A stretch of 7,181 nt of DNA from Candidatus Aerophobota bacterium (GCA_004376485.1 SOJT01000060.1:1-7181), one strand, 5' to 3'; shown: positions 1-6,624, numbered from the stretch's first letter. Notes: a model not told the origin generated them from the letters alone. Made by a program: numbers and translations.

Positions 1-6
1 GCTCTT

Positions 7-1290
7 TTAGGCCAAAAGACTCGCTGAATCCTGCCTCATGGCTAAGAGATTATCTCTCTCAGCACTCAGAGAGAGGAAAAGAATGGGTACCCCTCCTATT
101 TCTTCAATTTTATTTAGATATTTCTGGAGAGATAGGGGTAAATCCTCAATCCTTCTCGCTTTAAAAGTATCATCTTCCCACCCCTCCATTTCCTCGTAAA
201 CAGGTTCACATTCCTGCCAGTGATATGCCTGAGAGGGAAAATCCTCAATAATTTTCCCTCTGTATCTATAAGCAGTGCAGATTTTTATTTTTGAAAGACC
301 CCCCAAAATATCCAGTTTTGTCAGGACAAGTCCGTCCAGGCCATTGACTCTTACCGCATATCTAAGAACAACTCCGTCAAACCACCCACACCTTCGCGCT
401 CTACCCGTAGTAGCACCATACTCCTGACCTCTCTTTCGAATTAACTCGCCCACTTCATTCTTTATCTCCGTGGGGAAGGGGCCTTTGCCTACCCGGGTGG
501 TATAGGCTTTAGCCACCCCCAAAACTTTGTCTATCCGGGTAGGACCCACTCCTGTTCCTGTACAAGCTCCACCTGCAGTAGCATTAGAAGAAGTTACAAA
601 AGGATAGGTACCGTGATCCACATCCAGGAGACTTCCTTGAGCTCCTTCGAAAAGAATGGCTTTGTTCTCTTTCACCAGCTCGTGGATAATGAGGGAGGTA
701 TCGACAATGTACTTTTCCAATTTCTTTCCATATTCCAGGTACTGCTTAAGGATTCCCTCAAGGGAAAACTTTAATCCGCATGAACTTTCCCAAAACTCAA
801 GGTTTATCCTGAGTTTATTACTCAAGGTGTTCTTATCTAGAAGATCAGCCGCCCTTATTCCTCGGCGGGCTGCTTTATCTTGGTAGGCAGGACCCACACC
901 CTTTCGGGTGGTACCTATCCTGTTTTTGCCCCTTTGTTCTTCTTCTATTTCCTCTATCTTTTGGTGATAGGGCATAATTACATGGGCATTACTGGAAAGG
1001 CAGAGATTGTTTACTTCGATCCCTCTGGAATGAAGAGACTCTAGCTCATTGAGAAGTTCCTTAGGATCCACTACCACTCCATTTCCCATGATACATTTCT
1101 TTTCGGGCCGAAGAGCACCTGAGGGAATGAGATGGAAAACGAACTTCTCACCGTTGACCACTACCGTGTGTCCGGCATTACTCCCTCCCTGGAACCTCAC
1201 CACTGCATCTGCCTTTCTGGCCAGAGCATCGATGATGCGGCCCTTCCCCTCATCTCCCCATTGTGCTCCTACCACGATGATATTCTGCAA
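7..1290 (-). CDS. purA: Adenylosuccinate synthetase
   Basis: This cytoplasmic enzyme joins IMP and aspartate using GTP to give adenylosuccinate, the first step from IMP to AMP. The 427-residue product has the usual bacterial length. It shows the WGDEGKG loop at residues 11-17 with catalytic Asp13, catalytic His41 in GSNAGHT, the GTTRKGVGPAY IMP-binding loop at 126-136, the EGAQG...DHGTYPFVTSSN block at 215-236, ATTGRARRCGWFD at 293-305, and the guanine-binding TKLD at 324-327. No key residue is missing. The start is a TTG codon; AAGGGAG lies 7 bases upstream and overlaps the TAA stop of dnaB. It begins 12 bases after dnaB and is the last gene of the run seen here, ending only six bases from the window edge, so any terminator is outside. 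The dnaB-purA order is also found in Bacillus subtilis. Identity is certain from the motifs. Confidence 0.98.
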   Translation of the reverse strand: MQNIIVVGAQWGDEGKGRIIDALARKADAVVRFQGGSNAGHTVVVNGEKFVFHLIPSGALRPEKKCIMGNGVVVDPKELLNELESLHSRGIEVNNLCLSSNAHVIMPYHQKIEEIEEEQRGKNRIGTTRKGVGPAYQDKAARRGIRAADLLDKNTLSNKLRINLEFWESSCGLKFSLEGILKQYLEYGKKLEKYIVDTSLIIHELVKENKAILFEGAQGSLLDVDHGTYPFVTSSNATAGGACTGTGVGPTRIDKVLGVAKAYTTRVGKGPFPTEIKNEVGELIRKRGQEYGATTGRARRCGWFDGVVLRYAVRVNGLDGLVLTKLDILGGLSKIKICTAYRYRGKIIEDFPSQAYHWQECEPVYEEMEGWEDDTFKARRIEDLPLSLQKYLNKIEEIGGVPILFLSLSAERDNLLAMRQDSASLLA

Positions 1291-1302
1291 TAGACTACTC
1301 CC

Positions 1303-2658
1303 TTATATCTCTCCTAATTCTGGGTTTTCAAAGCGGGTGTATTCACTAATAAATATTAGGTCTAATTTGTCCGTAGGACCACGACGCTGCTTATTGATAA
1401 TAATCTCAGCTTTACCCTCATCATCCGATGATCTGGAATAATAATATTCCCGGTACAAAGAAAGGACCAGATCAGCATCTTGCTCAATAGCTCCTGACTC
1501 CCGCAGGTCAGAAAGCCGAGGACGTTTATCCTCTCTTTGTTCTACCGCTCTGGATAGCTGCGATATGGCCACCACCGTTATATTAAGTTCCTTGGCCAGG
1601 GCCTTCAGAGAGCGTGATATTTCCGAAATCTGCTGCTGTCTGTTCTCAGCTCTTCTGTCTCCCTCCATCAGTTGCAGGTAATCTATTATGGCCATTTTGA
1701 TATCATGCTCTGCTTTAAGTTGCCGAGCTTTAGCTCTTATCTCCAGCACGCCAATATTTGCTGAATCATCAATGTAAATGGGAGCTTCGGCCAGAGTTCC
1801 GGCTGCATCAGTGAGCCTGGACCAGTCATCCTCAGAAAGAAAACCCGTGCGCAGCTTGTGAGAATCAACCCGGGCCTCAGAACATAAGAGTCTCTCCACC
1901 AACTGTTCTTTAGCACTTTCCAAACTGAAAATAACCAGGGGTATCTTAGCCTCAATTCCAGCATATTCGGCGATATTAAGGGCGAAGGAGGTCTTCCCTA
2001 TGGACGGTCGTCCGGCAATAACTACCAGATCCGAAGGCTGGAAACCCGAAGTTAATCTATCCAGCTGGGCAAAACCGGTGGGAATCCCTGTAATGTGCTC
2101 TTTTCTCTCGTAAAGAGCTTCTATATGTTCAAAGGTTTCGGTCAAAACATCCTTTATATGCCGGTAAGGAGTTTGAACTCTTTGCTGGGTGATATCAAAG
2201 ATAGAGCTCTGCGCCTTATCCAAAAGAATATCCAGATCCTGGGAATCATCGTAGGATAGAGAACGGATAAAATCCGCTGTCTTTAACAAGTCCCTGAGGA
2301 TATGTTTTTCCTTCACAATTTGAGCATAATAGGCAACATTCACCGTGGTAGGAACAGAATTGACCAAGTCGGCCAGATAAGAAGCTCCCCCCACTTCTTT
2401 GAGCTTTCCCTTTTTACGGAACTCCTCCTTCAGGGCGAGAATATCAACTGGTTTGTTCTCATTAAAGAGGCTGGCGATTCCCTCATAGATGAGAGTATGG
2501 ACTTCTGAATAGAAACTTTTGGAGTTAGTAATTATCTGCAAGACCTTAGGAATGGTTTCCTTCTCTAAGAGCATAGCTCCCAACACAGCTCGCTCCGCTT
2601 CTAAATTTTGAGGGGGAACCTTTTCTAGCTGGAGTGAGGATCCTCTTTTAGCTTGCAT
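1303..2658 (-). CDS. dnaB: Replicative DNA helicase DnaB
   Basis: This is the hexameric 5'-3' helicase that unwinds the replication fork and recruits primase. The 451 residues match the family's usual length, with no intein. An N-terminal primase-interacting domain occupies about residues 15-115, followed by a linker and a RecA-like motor from about 185. The motor has Walker A GRPSIGKT at 216-223, FSLES with Glu247, Walker B MAIIDYLQL with Asp326, the ISQLSR sensor at 365-370, and the conserved LRESGAIEQDAD and INKQRRGPT blocks near 385-396 and 421-429. SLESAKEQ is slightly unlike the commoner SLEMSKEQ, but the Glu is kept. The start is ATG with AAAGGA about 9 bases upstream, overlapping the TAA stop of serA (13-base gap). 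It sits between serA and purA and appears to be co-transcribed with both. Confidence 0.98.
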   Translation of the reverse strand: MQAKRGSSLQLEKVPPQNLEAERAVLGAMLLEKETIPKVLQIITNSKSFYSEVHTLIYEGIASLFNENKPVDILALKEEFRKKGKLKEVGGASYLADLVNSVPTTVNVAYYAQIVKEKHILRDLLKTADFIRSLSYDDSQDLDILLDKAQSSIFDITQQRVQTPYRHIKDVLTETFEHIEALYERKEHITGIPTGFAQLDRLTSGFQPSDLVVIAGRPSIGKTSFALNIAEYAGIEAKIPLVIFSLESAKEQLVERLLCSEARVDSHKLRTGFLSEDDWSRLTDAAGTLAEAPIYIDDSANIGVLEIRAKARQLKAEHDIKMAIIDYLQLMEGDRRAENRQQQISEISRSLKALAKELNITVVAISQLSRAVEQREDKRPRLSDLRESGAIEQDADLVLSLYREYYYSRSSDDEGKAEIIINKQRRGPTDKLDLIFISEYTRFENPELGEI

Positions 2659-2671
2659 TATCTTGAATCCT

Positions 2672-4255
2672 TTAAAGGTGAACTAATTTAGCCTCTATGA
2701 CCTCAGGGATCTTTGATATTTCTTCCATGGCCTTGGAAGACGGAGAGCTGTCCAGGGAGTAAACGGAGACATTTTTCCTGCCGGGACTTTTTCTTCCCAT
2801 TTGCAGTCCGGCAATGTTAATCCGATATCTTCCCAGAGCTGTAGCTATTTTGCCTACCACACCCGGCTTATCCTCATTGGCACAAATCAAAAGTTCTCCC
2901 CGGGGGACAAACTCCAGGGGATAATCATCTATCCGCACTATATAGGAAGTGCGCTCAAAAATAGTACCATCTATCCTTCTCTGGCCAAGGTCGGTAATCA
3001 GAGTTGCTGAGATAAGATTGGTAAATCCTCCCGCATCGGAGGTTTTGGTTTCTTCTACCCCTATCCCCCTTTCACCGGCCAGAATAAGAGCATTAACATA
3101 ATTGACATCCTCTTTCAAGACAAAACTTAAAAGTCCTTTAACCAGAGCGACTGTCAGAGGATTTACCTCGAAGTTTACCAGTTCACCGCTAAAGACAACT
3201 TTCAGCTTGTTTGGATGTCCCTCAGACAACTGAGCCTCTAGATAGCCCATTTTCTCTGCTAGAGCAAGATAGGGACCTATCTTTTTTCGAACTTGAGGAG
3301 AGAGAGTGGGAATGTTCACCGCGTTTCTTATTTTTCCATCCTCAAGGATATCTATCACCTGAGAAGCCATATCTACCGCCACTCTCTTTTGTGCTTCCTC
3401 CGTGGAAGCGCCTAGATGGGGAGTAAAAACTACTGCGTCCAATTCCATTAAAGGACTATTAAATGGTTTCTCTTCCTCAAAAACGTCCAGAGCAGCTCCT
3501 TTTAACCTTCCTTCTTTGAGAGCTCTATAAAGACTTTTCTCATCAATAATCCCCCCTCTGGCACAATTGATAATTCTGGCCTCCCTCTTCATTGAGGAAA
3601 TTTCCCTTTTTCCTATTAGATTTCTGGTCTGAGGGGTAAGGGGAGTGTGCAGACTTAGATAATCTACTTGAGGCAGGAGCTCTTCTAAACCAAAAAGAGC
3701 AATCTCTAGCTCGGCGGCCTTTTCCTGGGATACAAAGGGATCACAGGCTATTACCTTCATCTGGAGCCCCTGGGCTCTTCTAGCTACCTCCCGTCCAATT
3801 CTCCCTAATCCCACAATACCCAAGGTTTTTCCATAGACCTCCGTTCCCATAAATTTCTTTCTTTCCCACCTGCCCCCCTTCAAGGAAGCATTGGCCTGGG
3901 GGATGTTGCGTGAAAGAGCCAGGATCATAGAAATGGTGTGTTCGGCAGCGGAAACGGTGTTTCCTTCCGGAGTATTCATCACTACTATCCCCTTCCTAGT
4001 GGCCACTTCTATATTGACGTTATCCAGGCCTGCTCCTGCTCTTCCAATGACCTTAAGTTTGGAAGCTACCTCTATTACCCTGTCTGTAACCTTGGTCTCG
4101 CTCCTTATTATCAGAGCATGGTATTCTGGGATGAGTTTGATCAGCTCCTCTTCCTTCATTCCGAATCTCTCGGTTACTTCAAAATTCTCCTCTTTTCTTA
4201 ATCTATTGACTCCTTCCTCGGCCAAGGGATCACTAATGAGAATGTTCCACTTCAT
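2672..4255 (-). CDS. serA: D-3-phosphoglycerate dehydrogenase, long ACT-domain form
   Basis: It oxidises 3-phosphoglycerate to 3-phosphohydroxypyruvate with NAD+, the entry step of serine synthesis. At 527 residues it is the long bacterial form. A substrate-binding domain (about 1-98 and 290-325) surrounds a Rossmann domain with GLGRIG at 149-154 and Asp172 (ACDPF), which suggests NAD preference. The catalytic set is visible: Arg233 in CARGG, Glu262 in DVFEEEKP and His280 in TPHLGAS. An intervening regulatory (ASB-type) domain covers about 325-445, and an ACT domain begins at about 455 (NEDKPGVVGKI) and runs to the end. The ACT domain suggests feedback by serine, which is known for relatives and inferred here. 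ATG start, with a G-rich Shine-Dalgarno about 10 bases upstream inside the end of the aminotransferase gene; the gap is 6 bases. Confidence 0.97.
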   Translation of the reverse strand: MKWNILISDPLAEEGVNRLRKEENFEVTERFGMKEEELIKLIPEYHALIIRSETKVTDRVIEVASKLKVIGRAGAGLDNVNIEVATRKGIVVMNTPEGNTVSAAEHTISMILALSRNIPQANASLKGGRWERKKFMGTEVYGKTLGIVGLGRIGREVARRAQGLQMKVIACDPFVSQEKAAELEIALFGLEELLPQVDYLSLHTPLTPQTRNLIGKREISSMKREARIINCARGGIIDEKSLYRALKEGRLKGAALDVFEEEKPFNSPLMELDAVVFTPHLGASTEEAQKRVAVDMASQVIDILEDGKIRNAVNIPTLSPQVRKKIGPYLALAEKMGYLEAQLSEGHPNKLKVVFSGELVNFEVNPLTVALVKGLLSFVLKEDVNYVNALILAGERGIGVEETKTSDAGGFTNLISATLITDLGQRRIDGTIFERTSYIVRIDDYPLEFVPRGELLICANEDKPGVVGKIATALGRYRINIAGLQMGRKSPGRKNVSVYSLDSSPSSKAMEEISKIPEVIEAKLVHL

Positions 4256-4261
4256 CTACTT

Positions 4262-5404
4262 CTATACCCCCCTGAATTCACCAAAAACTTCCTCAGCAGC
4301 TCTTAACCCTTTGCCCAACTCCACAGAATAACCCAATTCCAGGAGAGCCATTTCCAGAGCAGAGATAACCACAATGATGTCGGAGGCATCCATCCAGCCT
4401 AAATGAGCAATTCTTATAATCTTGCCAGCTAGCGAATCCTGTCCTCCAGCGACCTGTACACCAAACCTGGCCTGCATTAACTTTCTTAGTTTTTTCTCAT
4501 CAATCTGAGGAGGAAGAGCTACAGAGGTAACCACGTTAGAAGGATTCTCACCAAAGATCTTTAGGCCCATAGCCAAAATCGCCTCACGAGTAGCCTGAGC
4601 CAGCTCAGCGTGTCGCTTTACCACCTTCTCCAAGCCCTCTTTTTTCAATAATCTCAAAGAATCTCTCAGGGCACAAATCAGAGAAACTGCAGGAGTATAA
4701 GGTGTTTGAAACTTGGCCAGAGCGTTTCTTGCTTTCCTAAAATCCCAGTAATATTTGGGAGAGGTTGAGTTTTCTACCAGCTTCCAGGCTTTTTCCGAAA
4801 TAGCAACAAAGGCTAGCCCTGGGGGGATCATCAAAGCTTTCTGTGAACCTCCAATGACTGCATCTACTCTCCACTTATCGGTGTGAAGAGGCTGGGCACA
4901 CAGTCCACTTATGGCATCCACCACTAGCACCGCAGGAGTCCCCTCCAGAATCTTTCCCAGAGTCTCAATATCGTAAGCAACCCCTGTAGAGGTCTCCACC
5001 AATTGAGTGAAAACGGCCTTTATTTCTGGATTCTGTGATATCTTCTTCTCTACCAGGAGAGGATCAACTCCCTTTCCCCACTCATTGTCTAGCAGGGTTA
5101 CCTTACCACCGAAAGCCTTTATTATTTCGGTCCACCTCTCTCCAAATTTTCCTCCGCTGATTACCAGAACCTCATCCTCTGGCGATAAAAGATTAGCTAC
5201 CGTCGCCTCCATCGCTCCTGTTCCCGAAGAAGTGAACAGAAAAACGTCGTTATTCGTTTGGAACACATATTTGAGTCCCTCTTCAACTTCTTGAAAAACC
5301 TGTTTGAACTGGTTGGTTCGATGATGAATGATCTCTCTGGCTTGACTGAGTTTCACGTCCTCAGGAAGAGGTGTAGGCCCTGGAGTGAATAACCTCTGTT
5401 TCAA
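4262..5404 (-). CDS. Class V aminotransferase, probable phosphoserine or serine-glyoxylate type
   Basis: A PLP-dependent fold-type I aminotransferase of the alanine-glyoxylate / serine-pyruvate group, 380 residues, complete. Visible features are the N-terminal TPGPTPLPEDV block (7-17), IIHHRT (25-30), SSGTGAMEA (59-67) for phosphate binding, Asp163 in VVDAISG facing the pyridine nitrogen, PLP lysine Lys189 in GGSQKALMIPPG, and Arg331 in IRIAHLG for the substrate carboxylate. It lies 6 bases upstream of serA, and no SerC-like protein is in the window. I infer that it converts 3-phosphohydroxypyruvate to phosphoserine, as a class V enzyme does in methanogens; Thermotoga also pairs such a gene with serA. 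Serine-glyoxylate or alanine-glyoxylate exchange is the alternative. The start is TTG, with AGGAG 6 bases upstream. It is the first gene of the aminotransferase-serA-dnaB-purA run and has a long structured upstream region. Confidence 0.9.
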   Translation of the reverse strand: MKQRLFTPGPTPLPEDVKLSQAREIIHHRTNQFKQVFQEVEEGLKYVFQTNNDVFLFTSSGTGAMEATVANLLSPEDEVLVISGGKFGERWTEIIKAFGGKVTLLDNEWGKGVDPLLVEKKISQNPEIKAVFTQLVETSTGVAYDIETLGKILEGTPAVLVVDAISGLCAQPLHTDKWRVDAVIGGSQKALMIPPGLAFVAISEKAWKLVENSTSPKYYWDFRKARNALAKFQTPYTPAVSLICALRDSLRLLKKEGLEKVVKRHAELAQATREAILAMGLKIFGENPSNVVTSVALPPQIDEKKLRKLMQARFGVQVAGGQDSLAGKIIRIAHLGWMDASDIIVVISALEMALLELGYSVELGKGLRAAEEVFGEFRGV

Positions 5405-5522
5405 TCCCTTCTCCTCTCATTCTGGCATCTCATATTTTTCCTATAACAAGAATATCTCGGGGCCCCTCCCTACGGGCGGGAAAGACCTCAGGACCTTGAG
5501 AGGGAAAATATGTCTCCTCAAC

Positions 5523-5537
5523 GGCCTCTTCGAGGCC
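5523..5537 (-). other. Short perfect hairpin GGCCTC/GAGGCC
   Basis: A 6-bp stem with a 3-base loop in the region upstream of the aminotransferase, just downstream (in transcription) of the stronger hairpin and touching one copy of the duplicated motif. It may belong to a structured leader; function unknown. Confidence 0.4.
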
Positions 5538-5548
5538 TGCTCCCCCTG
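5537..5548. repeat. Direct repeat copy 1, CTGCTCCCCCTG
   Basis: Exact 12-base direct repeat of 5603-5614. On the minus strand the match extends to CAGGGGGAGCAG(G/A)CC, 14 of 15 bases. The two copies flank the 11-bp hairpin. Confidence 0.6.
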
Positions 5549-5555
5549 CTTCAGC

Positions 5556-5595
5556 AAAAATAACGAGCGTTGGAGGGGGATGCCTCCCCCTCCAA
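5556..5595 (-). terminator. Strong hairpin, possible rpmA terminator
   Basis: Read on the minus strand, TTGGAGGGGGA, loop GGCA, TCCCCCTCCAA forms a perfect 11-bp stem (arms 5585-5595 and 5570-5580). Six bases after the stem comes TTATTTTT (5556-5563). The spacing between stem and T tract is longer than in a textbook intrinsic terminator, so activity is uncertain. It lies about 95 bases after the rpmA stop and would separate rpmA from the serine genes. It could instead be part of a leader structure. Confidence 0.45.
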
Positions 5596-5602
5596 TAAAG
5601 GT

Positions 5603-5614
5603 CTGCTCCCCCTG
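5603..5614. repeat. Direct repeat copy 2, CTGCTCCCCCTG
   Basis: Exact partner of 5537-5548, on the rpmA side of the hairpin. The repeat-hairpin-repeat layout could be a small dispersed element or a duplicated regulatory motif; no transposase or target duplication is visible. Confidence 0.6.
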
Positions 5615-5690
5615 AATTCAAAACACCGGTAAAGCTGACTCGTTAGGGTGCCTGATATAAGGATCCTTTTGGTGATAAGGTAATATCTCC

Positions 5691-5933
5691 TTAGTCGGCG
5701 TAGACACTCACCCGTCTGTTTCCCTCGAACTTTACGTGTCCATCAATTCTAGCGTAGAGGGTATCATCCCCACCTCTACCCACATTAAATCCAGGATGAA
5801 ATTTGGTGCCCCTCTGTCTTACCAGGATACTTCCTGCTCTAACGAACTGGCCGCCAAAATTCTTAACTCCCAACCGTTTAGCCGCACTTTCCCTTCCATT
5901 GGAGGAATGTCCCTGTCCCTTTTTATGCGCCAT
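5691..5933 (-). CDS. rpmA: 50S ribosomal protein L27
   Basis: A small basic protein of the large ribosomal subunit whose N-terminal tail reaches the peptidyl transferase centre. The 80-residue product is complete: MAHKKGQGHSSNGRES at the N-terminus, then AKRLGVKNFGG, ILVRQRGTKFHPG and NVGRGGDDTLYARIDGHVKFE, all characteristic of L27. It starts directly at MAHKK, so the N-terminal extension cut off by the Prp protease in Firmicutes is absent. ATG start preceded by AGAAGGGGG about 9 bases upstream; GGGT...ACCC next to the start could form a 4-bp stem over part of this site. Its usual neighbours are not adjacent: a small membrane protein gene lies upstream where rplU is often found, and no obg follows. 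A hairpin downstream may end its transcript. Confidence 0.97.
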   Translation of the reverse strand: MAHKKGQGHSSNGRESAAKRLGVKNFGGQFVRAGSILVRQRGTKFHPGFNVGRGGDDTLYARIDGHVKFEGNRRVSVYAD

Positions 5934-5960
5934 GGGTAAACACCCCCTTCTTTTTTGTTA

Positions 5961-5976
5961 TGACGAACTTTATGGT
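5961..5976. repeat. 16-base exact repeat, copy in the rpmA leader
   Basis: TGACGAACTTTATGGT occurs here and again at 6718-6733 in the same orientation. This copy is in the 62-base gap between the small membrane protein gene and rpmA. The flanking bases differ on both sides. Confidence 0.7.
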
Positions 5977-5995
5977 CTAGCAATCTGGAAGGAGA

Positions 5996-6169
5996 CTATT
6001 CTTTTATTTCACTAATACCGATGGCTAGGATAATCAGTCCTATCATGGCCACACTTATTCCTACAATTCCCTCCACAAAGACCAGTACCTCAGGAGCAAA
6101 TAGAACTATCAACCATATTCCCACAGCGGTTGCTACCGCTCCACCCACAATCTTCAACCACTTTTTCAT
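5996..6169 (-). CDS. Small two-helix membrane protein, unknown function
   Basis: A 57-residue protein beginning MKKWLKIVGGAV and ending ISEIKE. I do not recognise a named family. Two hydrophobic segments are clear, about residues 7-26 and 28-52, with a short APE turn between them. The lysine-rich N-terminus suggests both ends lie in the cytoplasm. Glu33 falls near the start of the second segment. Support for it being a real gene comes from the strong Shine-Dalgarno AAGGAGGAGG about 4-5 bases before an ATG, and from the consistent hydrophobic pattern. It sits between rnpB and rpmA on the same strand, 62 bases before rpmA and about 90 bases after the end of rnpB. No terminator is visible between these genes, so read-through from rnpB into rpmA is possible. 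Confidence 0.75.
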   Translation of the reverse strand: MKKWLKIVGGAVATAVGIWLIVLFAPEVLVFVEGIVGISVAMIGLIILAIGISEIKE

Positions 6170-6259
6170 TTGTCCTCCTCCTTATTCAATGCAGTTCCTC
6201 TCTACTTTATCTTGGGTATCTGCCTAGCCTGCTAAGATATGCCGATGATTAAACAGTAA

Positions 6260-6624
6260 GGAAAGAGGGGAATGTAAGCCGGGTTCTGTAACCAAAGGGA
6301 AATTACTTTCCCTTTGGTGGTAGTCATTTATCTGGGGCTCAGGTTACCCTGAGTCTCTAGCGGCCTACCCGAGGGTTAAACCCTCCTATTTGGCCTTGCT
6401 CCGGACAGGGTTTGTCCAGCTAGAGAATCACTTCTCTACCGGTAGGCTCTTACCCCACCTTTGCACCCTTACCCTCAGCCTGTACAGGCCATGGGGCGGT
6501 TTGGTTTCTGTGGCACTGTCCGTAAGGTTACCCCTCCTGGGAGTTACCCAGTATCCTTTCTTGGAGCCCGGACTTTCCTCAGGATACCTTTGGATATCCC
6601 GCGACTACCTCATTCCCTCTTTCC
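6260..6624 (-). ncRNA. rnpB: RNase P RNA, bacterial type A
   Basis: The catalytic RNA that cuts 5' leaders from pre-tRNAs. Diagnostic segments in order are GAGGAAAGTCCGGGCTCC (6563-6580), ACGGACAGTGCCACAGAAA (near 6505-6522), GGTGGGGTAAGAGCC (near 6445-6459) and ACAGAACCCGGCTTA (near 6275-6289). Helices I can pair: P1 from 6611-6624 with 6260-6274 (one bulged base); P3 GGATATCC/GGTATCC (6582-6599); a short P12 palindrome GCCTGTACAGGC; P13 TAGAGAA-GTGA-TTCTCTA; P14 GGACA/TGTCC; P18 CTCAGG-GTAA-CCTGAG; and an 11-bp P19 with a GTAA loop (6292-6317). The ends are set by P1 and may be off by about 10 bases. The P15 region is a bare hairpin (6371-6385) without the usual GGU-bearing extension. The 5' end overlaps the RNase HI gene by about 46 bases. 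No intrinsic terminator is seen after P1. Confidence 0.95.

Larger units (their letters stand above)
5405..5690 (-). other. Non-coding region upstream of the serine genes
   Basis: The 286 bases between the rpmA stop and the aminotransferase start hold no gene I can support. The stretch contains several GC-rich blocks and, in transcription order, a strong 11-bp hairpin, a short perfect hairpin, an imperfect hairpin (CCCGCCC GTA GGGAGGG, 5464-5480) and a weak CTCA/TGAG pairing near 5487-5504. A 12-base motif is duplicated around the strong hairpin. It may combine an rpmA terminator with a promoter and leader for the serine genes. I looked for the conserved sequences of T-box, TPP, SAM, glycine and cobalamin leaders and found none. 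No convincing sigma-70 promoter was seen. A 63-codon TTG-started frame (5430-5621) has a proline- and glycine-rich product that looks random. Confidence 0.6.

Noticed and set aside
1049..1441. 130-codon plus-strand frame opposite purA and the end of dnaB
   Set aside because: Antisense shadow of two clear genes with no recognisable domain.
3891..4331. 146-codon plus-strand frame opposite the start of serA
   Set aside because: It lies entirely antisense to serA and the end of the aminotransferase gene, whose motifs are unambiguous. The product shows no domain.
5430..5621. 63-codon minus-strand frame starting with TTG between rpmA and the aminotransferase gene
   Set aside because: The product is a low-complexity glycine/proline/arginine mix with no recognisable motif, spans the hairpins and repeats, and has no good ribosome binding site.
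5405..5690. T-box, TPP, SAM, glycine or cobalamin riboswitch upstream of the serine genes
   Set aside because: None of the conserved core sequences I know for these classes is present on the minus strand.
6021..6227. 68-codon plus-strand frame opposite the small membrane protein
   Set aside because: The minus-strand frame has a strong ribosome binding site and a coherent two-helix pattern, while this one is threonine/proline-rich antisense.
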